Positions 1 through 6,932 of a stretch of 17,151 nucleotides of DNA are shown in pieces (positions within the stretch are counted from its first letter, which is position 1; every line of letters starts with the position of its first letter). The DNA comes from G039029935 sp039029935. Its GTDB lineage: Bacteria; Chloroflexota; Anaerolineae; Caldilineales; Caldilineaceae. The translations under genes were made by a program, and so were the position numbers. The notes under the pieces are model-generated. The model made no database searches, was not told where the DNA came from, and saw nothing but the letters and a program-made list of their open reading frames with translations. The DNA is taken from contig JBCCFC010000105.1 of NCBI GenBank assembly GCA_039029935.1, forward strand, positions 1-17,151, given 5' to 3'.

Positions 1-45
1 AGCGACCAAGAGTTCGAGGCGGTGCTGCAGGCAATGGCCGGGTAG
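1..45 (+). CDS. C-terminal end of an unidentified plus-strand gene (partial)
   Basis: Reading from base 1 in frame 1 gives fourteen codons (SDQEFEAVLQAMAG) and a TAG stop at 43-45. The codons are G+C rich and read like a helical protein terminus. The gene runs off the left edge, so its product cannot be named. It converges on the minus-strand gene whose stop is at 57. Its stop lies only about 35 bases from the point (about 81) where the dockerin of that gene loses similarity to its paralogues. That arrangement would fit the end of an insertion sequence carrying its transposase, but nothing here identifies a transposase family. An ordinary neighbouring gene is equally possible, and so is a chance open frame. 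Confidence 0.4.
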   Translation, partial: SDQEFEAVLQAMAG

Positions 46-83
46 CAATACCACCATTATGGGCCGCTGGGGACGACCGTGCC
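46..83. other. Putative rearrangement junction at the damaged dockerin
   Basis: On the minus strand the dockerin of the 2203-residue protein matches its paralogues down to the codons for NLNG (the last Gly codon is at 81-83). It then reads TVVPSGP and stops. None of the three minus-strand frames over 1-83 contains the expected W-N-I-F-D-L-Q helix, so a simple frameshift does not explain the loss. The sequence left of about 81 is therefore probably foreign to the gene. It is either the end of an inserted element or a deletion or rearrangement point. No target duplication can be assessed, because the other side lies outside the window. Confidence 0.45.
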
Positions 84-3000
84 ATTGAGATTGCCGCGTT
101 GCCAACGCTCTAATGGGTAAAGCTGTTCGTCTTCGGGTGTTGGATGAAGAATCATTTGAATCAGTATTTGAAGGTCGAAAATATTGACCTCGCCATCACC
201 ATTGATATCACCCTCGTCAACGACTTGCGTCGGGGGTTCGGTAATCGCAATGGCCTGGGCCGCACTATTATCGTCATAGTTTGCCTCTTGCAAATACTGA
301 TGCGGGTTGAGAATGACTTTCACCTGGACTGGCTCATCGCTTGCAAAGCCCGTTGTGTCCCAACTGATCCCAACCTCTGCTTGGCCGTTGGCAGACAAGT
401 TTTCCACATAGCCACTGCCAACGTACCAATCACCCCATGCCGATGTTTGTGCAACAAAAGCCGCTGTGAGAATCCCTGTATCAACATTGCCATCATTCTG
501 AATTGTTGCCTTGAGCGGAATAACACTACCTTCCTCAACACTCATTTCGCCTGTATTTGCGGCTTGCAAGCCATTTCCGACCTGTAGCTCTCTGAGACGC
601 AATGCGTGAGTCTCATTGAACGCTGCTGTGTAATTGTTGAGCGTTACAGATTGGTCTGGTGATACATAGAAGCGGATAGGCACATCAACTGTGCCACTTT
701 TGCCCGCAAGATAGCCATTTAGTGCAGCGGCCAAGTTGCCTGTCCATTGACGGGTGCTGCCTGTGTTTGGCTCAATGGTTGTCGTCCAGTCGATGGAACC
801 GTTGTTCCCAATGTCAATTGCGATACTGCCTGCATCATCCAGCGAAAAGTCCAGATTGAAGGTGGTGTAGGTGTTGGCTGGTAGTTGTACATGGCGGATG
901 CGTTGCCCTGTCGTTTGGACCTGTAGGTTGGTCAGCAAGACCTGTCCTGCTCTCGCGAGTGTTACCTTGACAGGTATATCAAGAGTTCCTTGCATTGGAC
1001 CACCCTGCATCTGCCAATACTCAGTAACGACATCTGCTAGGTTTGGGCTGACGTTGGTCGAGTTGTTACCAACTGTGCCAGACCAGTCAACAGAGCCATC
1101 ATTGCCGATGTCCAAGGACAATGTACTGTTGGCCGACAAGCCACTGACTAAGGCATCTAGCTGAAGGTGATTCACCATGCCAGCAGGGATGCGCAGTGAG
1201 ACGACCTGTGAGCCTTGACTTGCGAAAGCAATGCGATGACCAAATTGAATGTTATAGGACTGTTCACGTGTGATAGCATTGGGTAGGTTGAGTCTAAACT
1301 GGCCGCTAGAAGGAGTTCCATGCTGTTCAGCAATATGGCATTGGAGCTTTTTTGTACTAGCAACAGGGTTTGTTGCGTTTGCAGAAGACTTACAGGATTC
1401 GACGCGTATACGGCCATCTCCACCATCTCCACCATTGAATTCTTGGTTATTATGAATATTACTTGGATAACCCATACCGCCTTCACCGCCTGTTGCATGA
1501 ATACCTGTTACTCCACGATTCAATTCGTATGTACGAATGAATATCGCTCCCCCTGAACCACCACCACCACCACCAACTTGGGGTTTATTGCTATAGATTC
1601 TGCCACCAACGCCATTACCACCATTACTGAATATGGAACCTGTTATGTCTATCTCCTTAGCGGAAATAAATACAATACCTCCACCCGCACCACCATCGGT
1701 TTCTCGCTCCGTATCGGCTCCCGTTCCACCACCAGACCCTAAGTGTATAAACTTTAACTCTGGATCGCCATAAACTTGACCTACTATAGATCCACGATTC
1801 CATTCCGGAAAGCGTGTGTGACCCAATGAGCCGTATCCACCTCCGGCACCAGGCCTACTCGTATAATATTCATAATTGCCGAAGCCTGCACCTCCACCGC
1901 CAAAGTTGTTTTCAACTACACCACTCCCAACACCATTGAATGATTCACCAGGTGTACCATCATCAAATTTATTATCATGAGAGTATGTGCCATACACACC
2001 ACCTCTAAATCCTGTCCCTGTAGCATCAATCTTGCCAGAAACATGCAACGCATTCTGGCACATGACTGCAAAAATTCCTCCAATTGTCCCATTCCAAGGA
2101 AACATCGGTGTCACCGTGCCAGTTACATTACAGGTTGAATATTGTGGGACACGTAGAATTTGCGCACGGTTATTCCCGCTGTTGGAATAGGTACACTGAA
2201 GCGGGGTTGCGAGTTCATATGTTTTCCAGCCTGTTCCGCGCTGAAAGTCTGTGGTTGCTTTATTAAGTTCCCAACATCCTGCACCGGAGCCTTGTGTTTG
2301 ATGGAGTAAGACAACATCTCCTGCTTCAATACGCCAGACTGCATATCTATCGGTAGTTGAAACTGTCCTCGAACCTTTAGAACCATTGATTGATCCCACA
2401 CCAAATCCATTGTCATAGTGTAGATTGCCACTCGCTGGCATCACTCCATCACGCCCATCGCCAAACATATCAAATGATTCAGTTCCGGACATAAAGTGTG
2501 TTACATGCTCGCCCACACCAAAAAGTGTCGTGTAATTATGACTATATATTTTCACAGGATGAACCCCTCCCAAATCATGGTTAAGGTCAACCCAATCACC
2601 TTCACTGTATGAACCAGATAAGGTAAAAAGTATATCTAAGGGACGCACCAGACCACTAGCAGGCACATCGGGAATCGCATCCACAATCGAGCCTGTTACA
2701 TGCACTTCCACTGCCGGATTGTCAGGATCGCTGGTTTTGAGCGTCAGCACTTGGTCCAATGCCCCTACGGGTAACTCATTGGTATTAAGAAGGACTTCAT
2801 AGTTCGCAACATTGGCGACACCAATAGAGTGACTATTACTGCGACTTAAAGAGAATCCACTGGCTGGCATTAAATAGGTGTACAGTCGCTCAAAGCCAGT
2901 ATTGGAAAGCGAAAATTGCATCTTTGCCAATGTGCCTTGTTCCAGTGTCCCAGCGTCCCACGTCAACGTACTTTGGTCCACACGTGCTCTGGGCAATGGG

Positions 3001-6000
3001 TCATCCTGGAAGCTGGAAAGTGGACGTGCGCTTGTGTCAAGAATATTGCCCTGATAATCGGTGAGGAATGCCATGACAATATAGTCTTCCCCATCTTCGT
3101 TATCGACCTGAAAGTCTGGGGCAAAGGTGGTGCTGTCAAATGACATGGTTGTGTATGAGGGGCCAGGTGGTAGTGTCACCTGTTTGTGGATTTCTGCGAT
3201 GGCGTTGCCAGAGAGTGCGATCATCTCCAAATAGAGATGGGCATTCGTCAACTGGCTATCGGACGGGTTGTTGACCAATAGCTCGACACTGTTTACACCA
3301 GGCGCAAAGTCGCTCTTTGTGACCAGCGCAACACCGACCTCGCCCAGCATCTTGCCAGAAAATGGAGCAAGGTTATCGGCAGGGGATGCAAGTGCCATTG
3401 CCTCTGTTGGCAACACAAAGCCATGATTGCCCTGTGCATCATTGTAGGAGACAAGCACCAAAGGTTCTGTGTATGGCTCACGATTGATGGTGTATTCAAA
3501 GGTGTCGCTTGGTGTCTGCGCCTGTATCGTAATGGCATCACCATTTTTGGCAATGCCGCTATAGAGTGCGACTGTGACACCCAAATCACCCACCGCTAAA
3601 AAGGTAGGGGACGCATAGCCACTGCCCATTGACAGGCTACCACTTTTGCCAGCACTGTCCGTCCAATCCAAGGTCCATGACCCACTGCCAACTGTACAAC
3701 CACCGCTGTTGCCGCAATTCACACGGAAGGTGTAGCTTCGATTACTGCTGCCCGTGTAGTATCCACCAATCGCAGGTACGGCATAACCATCCTGTGTCCA
3801 AGGGGCGGGCATGGGCGATGGCATAATCAGCCGACTGCCGACGATGACCTGTTTCTGCGCACGGACTCGACCCGAACCACCAACGGTGTTGTCATTAATC
3901 GAGATGGAATCATCCGGCGCAATCATCACGGCTTCAATACCATAGGCATCATAGAACCCTCTGTTGTGGAGCGAGAGGGTCGACACAACGCGGTTGCCCG
4001 TGCGAATGTTGTGTACCCCAGCCAATAGTTCAGGTCGCGGAAAAGAACTGGCATCTGCGGGGTCGGTGCCGAGTCTTGTTTCAGATCGGTCACTGTAGCC
4101 ATCAAAATCTCGGTCTTGGTTAAACCGGAAGAGTGCCACTGAGCCAGACATTGCCTTGGCATCCTGAAAGCCTTCGCTAATCTCACCCAGACCACTGGTG
4201 TAGATATTCCACCAATCTGCCGTTGACAACGCATGTTTGCAGAACAGATTGATCCCGATTTCACGCGGTTCAACACAGCGCAGGCTCGCTGCATCACCCA
4301 TATCCTTGCCAAATTCAGGTGTCCAAATGGCAATCATATGTCCATCCTCGTCGGTTTCATGAGGGAAATACCGTCCCAACACTTGCAGTAACGTCTCATC
4401 ACCCCATGTAGGAACCAAATAGGGTTCAGTCAGTTGGTCGCCATCATCCATGCCATCTTCAATGACCAGCATCATGCCCGAATTGCTGGCATCTGCATAG
4501 AAGAGTTCATCAATGCCATAGGTGAAGTCCTCGACCACAATGCGAATTGAACCACCTAAGTCGATGGCTTTCATCTGCGCCAAACTGAGTGGAATACGCC
4601 GCGAGGTATAGGCATGTTCTTCATTGGGCATAAAGTTCTCGAATTTGCCATTACCACCCAAATCAGGGGCAACAAAATATGTATAGGCAGGGTTGGGGTC
4701 ATCACCAATGTAAATGTTAAAGGCGAGGTTGGCAATTTCGCGCGCATACTCTGTGCCACTGTTGCGAACCTTGTAGGTGAACCAAAAGTCTGCCGTGTGA
4801 ACAGAATCTACTGCCGTTGCTTTGGCCCACGATTCTTCACTCGAAAAGGCTTGTCCCTGTGTGATGGTATGTTCTTCATATCGTTCGGTTGTCGTTGTCT
4901 GTGACCCACCCGATGAACGTCCACTGGTTGAGCCTGTACTCAGTCGGGGGGCTTTGAGCGCAACCGAGATGTCATAGAGTTTTTCGCCTAAGATTTCGCC
5001 TGTTTGCAGTTGGGCAAATTGAATTCCATCCAAGGCATGGACAATATTATCGGTGTCAAAATTGTTATTGACCACAACATGATTATCAACATGGACTCTA
5101 TTGATTGGATTCACCGTGACATTGCCAGGTTGCATTGTATTTTGTTCTTCGGGCAAAAAACGAGCAACGTCAGGTGACATTTGCCTTGCAAGGTCCATAC
5201 TACTGGAGCATTTTGCATTGTTGAATTGATCATTAAACCCTGCTTTTGCACCACCGCTGACACCAATGCCTTTGTATTTAAGGTTGAGATTGGCATTTGC
5301 ACTAATATCCAAGCATCCAAGGGCAGCAACACCCGTTGCAACCACAGCTTTGGTTGCACGAACCGCCCCCTCTTTTATATCGTCTATAACCCCATATGGC
5401 ATTTGATGGCTGGCATAACTTGCCGCCACAATCCCTGTTCTTTCTGATGAGTCGAAGACTTCTTGCCAGTCATTCCATGTGGTTGTATTGGCGACGCTGG
5501 TACTCGTGCCCTCTGTTTTGGATGTGCTGTAGGAACGCTCTGTGCCTTTTGCAATGGCATTCTCCGTCGTGACCTCGGTTACGGTCTCTACCCTGAAGGA
5601 CGACGGTACAATATCGACCTCTGGCACGGGGTATGCGGCGACCAATGGGTGGTTGCCAGGCGCACGAACCCAAGCGGGCATCTCGGCAAAGATGACGCCC
5701 CAATCTTCGTTGCGGGGTAACGCACCATAGCTGCAATAGCCGCCGTTGCCTTGGCAGTAGGTGATGCCAAAAAGCTCCTGTCCATCATCAAATTTATCAC
5801 GGTCAGTGGACTCGCGACTGGCATTTAGCCCCAAATCAAGGCGTTCGGCGATGTCTGGCACGGCATCTGAGTCGTCGTCGTAACACTCGCTTTTTTGATG
5901 AGGCCAGCCCAGAAATGGTTTCCCTGTACTCGGCGGACCCGCCACTTCGTTGTTCATCCATGCCTTGAGACGAGCAATCTCTTCACCATCATCTGTCCCG

Positions 6001-6668
6001 TCAAAGTCGGTATCAGCGCGACTTGGGTCTGTACACCAAAACCCTTCAACCGTGTCCGTCACGCCATCGCCATCACTGTCTGTCTCCTCTATGGCTGTGA
6101 TTTCCTGCTTCTGTGCGCTCGTCAAGTGTTGCACCGCACTTCTCAGATTGGTCAGCGTGGCTGCGAATTCTGCGGACGCGTTTATCGTGGTTGCTGCACG
6201 TACCTGTTGATTCATATCCGCAAATGTCTGCATCTGTGTTAGTAGCGGTTGTAGGTTCGCAGTGTTTGTGTTCTTATCAGCGGCAATCAGTGTGGAGAAA
6301 TCCTCTGTTTGCTGTGGATGATACTGCCATCGAGCCAAGTCCTCCAATTGGATAATATCAACGAGAACAACCGCCTCATCGACTTGCTGTTCATTTGCCC
6401 GCTGGCGGGGTTGGCTATCCAAAATCGTCACGCCCATTTCATCCAGCATTCGCCACTGAGATTTGGTTGCGATTTGGATATGGGTGCGAAAGAGTGTGTG
6501 TGACGGAATAGGCATTGGGGAGCGAGTTGTCTGCTCACTTGCGGTAGCAACAGGCAAGTAACCGCCTGTATCCTCCGTAAATAACGACATGGGGATGCTG
6601 GTCAGCAGGAGTAGAGTCATCAGCATAATGGCTACCATTTTTTGTGGTAGATATGTTGTGTTTTTCAT
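57..6668 (-). CDS. Giant secreted protein with protective-antigen-like module, Gly-rich module and truncated dockerin
   Basis: This 2203-residue protein starts at ATG 6666-6668, with AAAGGA at 6681-6686 upstream. Residues 1-43 are a signal peptide (hydrophobic core AIMLMTLLLLTSIPMSLF). Residues 196-300 hold acidic TSP3/EF-like repeats (DSDGDGVTD, DTDFDGTDDGEE). HPLVAAYP at 340-347 and the Ser/Thr-rich stretch after it match the anthrax protective antigen/binary toxin B family. So do GVSGGAKAGFN (about 469-479), W614 with HTAD shortly after, and NSGT at 636-639. A further calcium motif follows at about 850-872. Then come a choice-of-anchor-D-like domain (about 1228-1330), a glycine-rich module (about 1340-1760), two DIGNxGSxDW repeats (about 1852 and 1950) and a CARDB-like domain (about 2022-2145). 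The dockerin starts at 2153. Its first calcium loop is intact (DINGDGEVNIFD), but the second ends after NLNG, where paralogues continue to FDLQ. Likely role: exported, calcium-dependent surface or toxin-like factor docking on the scaffoldin. Pore formation is inferred only. Confidence 0.9.
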   Translation of the reverse strand: MKNTTYLPQKMVAIMLMTLLLLTSIPMSLFTEDTGGYLPVATASEQTTRSPMPIPSHTLFRTHIQIATKSQWRMLDEMGVTILDSQPRQRANEQQVDEAVVLVDIIQLEDLARWQYHPQQTEDFSTLIAADKNTNTANLQPLLTQMQTFADMNQQVRAATTINASAEFAATLTNLRSAVQHLTSAQKQEITAIEETDSDGDGVTDTVEGFWCTDPSRADTDFDGTDDGEEIARLKAWMNNEVAGPPSTGKPFLGWPHQKSECYDDDSDAVPDIAERLDLGLNASRESTDRDKFDDGQELFGITYCQGNGGYCSYGALPRNEDWGVIFAEMPAWVRAPGNHPLVAAYPVPEVDIVPSSFRVETVTEVTTENAIAKGTERSYSTSKTEGTSTSVANTTTWNDWQEVFDSSERTGIVAASYASHQMPYGVIDDIKEGAVRATKAVVATGVAALGCLDISANANLNLKYKGIGVSGGAKAGFNDQFNNAKCSSSMDLARQMSPDVARFLPEEQNTMQPGNVTVNPINRVHVDNHVVVNNNFDTDNIVHALDGIQFAQLQTGEILGEKLYDISVALKAPRLSTGSTSGRSSGGSQTTTTERYEEHTITQGQAFSSEESWAKATAVDSVHTADFWFTYKVRNSGTEYAREIANLAFNIYIGDDPNPAYTYFVAPDLGGNGKFENFMPNEEHAYTSRRIPLSLAQMKAIDLGGSIRIVVEDFTYGIDELFYADASNSGMMLVIEDGMDDGDQLTEPYLVPTWGDETLLQVLGRYFPHETDEDGHMIAIWTPEFGKDMGDAASLRCVEPREIGINLFCKHALSTADWWNIYTSGLGEISEGFQDAKAMSGSVALFRFNQDRDFDGYSDRSETRLGTDPADASSFPRPELLAGVHNIRTGNRVVSTLSLHNRGFYDAYGIEAVMIAPDDSISINDNTVGGSGRVRAQKQVIVGSRLIMPSPMPAPWTQDGYAVPAIGGYYTGSSNRSYTFRVNCGNSGGCTVGSGSWTLDWTDSAGKSGSLSMGSGYASPTFLAVGDLGVTVALYSGIAKNGDAITIQAQTPSDTFEYTINREPYTEPLVLVSYNDAQGNHGFVLPTEAMALASPADNLAPFSGKMLGEVGVALVTKSDFAPGVNSVELLVNNPSDSQLTNAHLYLEMIALSGNAIAEIHKQVTLPPGPSYTTMSFDSTTFAPDFQVDNEDGEDYIVMAFLTDYQGNILDTSARPLSSFQDDPLPRARVDQSTLTWDAGTLEQGTLAKMQFSLSNTGFERLYTYLMPASGFSLSRSNSHSIGVANVANYEVLLNTNELPVGALDQVLTLKTSDPDNPAVEVHVTGSIVDAIPDVPASGLVRPLDILFTLSGSYSEGDWVDLNHDLGGVHPVKIYSHNYTTLFGVGEHVTHFMSGTESFDMFGDGRDGVMPASGNLHYDNGFGVGSINGSKGSRTVSTTDRYAVWRIEAGDVVLLHQTQGSGAGCWELNKATTDFQRGTGWKTYELATPLQCTYSNSGNNRAQILRVPQYSTCNVTGTVTPMFPWNGTIGGIFAVMCQNALHVSGKIDATGTGFRGGVYGTYSHDNKFDDGTPGESFNGVGSGVVENNFGGGGAGFGNYEYYTSRPGAGGGYGSLGHTRFPEWNRGSIVGQVYGDPELKFIHLGSGGGTGADTERETDGGAGGGIVFISAKEIDITGSIFSNGGNGVGGRIYSNKPQVGGGGGGSGGAIFIRTYELNRGVTGIHATGGEGGMGYPSNIHNNQEFNGGDGGDGRIRVESCKSSANATNPVASTKKLQCHIAEQHGTPSSGQFRLNLPNAITREQSYNIQFGHRIAFASQGSQVVSLRIPAGMVNHLQLDALVSGLSANSTLSLDIGNDGSVDWSGTVGNNSTNVSPNLADVVTEYWQMQGGPMQGTLDIPVKVTLARAGQVLLTNLQVQTTGQRIRHVQLPANTYTTFNLDFSLDDAGSIAIDIGNNGSIDWTTTIEPNTGSTRQWTGNLAAALNGYLAGKSGTVDVPIRFYVSPDQSVTLNNYTAAFNETHALRLRELQVGNGLQAANTGEMSVEEGSVIPLKATIQNDGNVDTGILTAAFVAQTSAWGDWYVGSGYVENLSANGQAEVGISWDTTGFASDEPVQVKVILNPHQYLQEANYDDNSAAQAIAITEPPTQVVDEGDINGDGEVNIFDLQILIQMILHPTPEDEQLYPLERWQRGNLNGTVVPSGP
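1320..2640. other. Low-G+C glycine-rich module inside the giant gene (probable acquired module)
   Basis: This interval encodes about residues 1340-1780 of the giant protein. The encoded module opens with GDGRDG, passes through VPQY and GFRGG, and contains runs such as GGGGGGSGGAIFI and GGDGGDGRI. That order is typical of a recurring bacterial secreted Gly-rich module. Counting 60-base lines by eye gives 35-43 percent G+C for lines starting at 1441, 1501, 1621, 1741, 1921, 2341, 2521 and 2581. The lines starting at 721, 1141, 2641 and 3301 give 55-60 percent. The right edge, near 2640, is sharp and falls at a domain boundary. The left edge is gradual, between about 1200 and 1380. Confidence 0.55.
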
Positions 6669-6680
6669 GTCGATATATAT

Positions 6681-6686
6681 TCCTTT
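6681..6686 (-). promoter_or_regulatory. Ribosome binding site of the giant gene
   Basis: The minus strand reads AAAGGA here, 12 bases before the ATG at 6666-6668. It supports that ATG as the start of the 2203-residue protein, which is immediately followed by a signal peptide. Confidence 0.55.
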
Positions 6687-6771
6687 GATTCAAGCGCACT
6701 GTTACTATTTTTTTAGTCCATGTCATTGACTGTACTGGGCAGATGCACTTTATATTACAATAGAACGATAG

Positions 6772-6837
6772 ACTGCATTAGGGCATAATGTGCGTTTTTT
6801 ACCAGTGTAAACAATGCAAACTATGCTCTAATGCAGT
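6772..6837. repeat. 16-bp inverted repeat in the intergenic region upstream of the giant gene
   Basis: Arms at 6772-6787 (ACTGCATTAGGGCATA) and 6822-6837 are reverse complements at 15 of 16 positions, separated by 34 bases. The element lies between the scaffoldin stop (6933) and the giant gene start (6668), about 100 bases upstream of that start. It could be an operator or a small mobile-element remnant. The long spacer makes a simple intrinsic terminator less likely. I could not identify a convincing -35/-10 pair between it and the start codon. Confidence 0.4.
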
Positions 6838-6866
6838 ATAGAAATGGTGAGGTGGTTGATAGAAGT

Positions 6867-6912
6867 GAGAAAATAACAATCTGAGGCACGCCAGCCAGAC
6901 TGTTATCTTCTC
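6867..6912 (-). terminator. Stable hairpin just downstream of the scaffoldin gene
   Basis: Arms at 6867-6883 and 6896-6912 (17 bases each) enclose a 12-base loop. The two imperfect positions are A-C mismatches on the plus strand but G-U pairs in RNA copied as the minus-strand transcript. The stem is therefore continuous only in the transcript of the scaffoldin gene, whose stop is about 20 bases away. No U-tract follows on that strand. It may be a 3' end-protecting or processing hairpin rather than a classic intrinsic terminator. Confidence 0.5.
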
Positions 6913-6932
6913 AATTTATGGCCGTATAGACC

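Noticed and set aside
57..120. A one-base frameshift as the cause of the truncated dockerin
   Set aside because: Adding a G to give D-G after NLNG leads to RPQRPIMV, and no frame in 1-83 encodes the W-N-I-F-D-L-Q helix.
144..587. Plus-strand open frame of 147 codons
   Set aside because: It lies opposite the CARDB-dockerin end of the giant gene, has cysteine-rich low-complexity translation and no ribosome binding site. It is a shadow frame.
6669..6932. A small gene or RNA gene in the intergenic region
   Set aside because: I found no supported open frame and no tRNA-like fold here, only the two inverted repeats listed.
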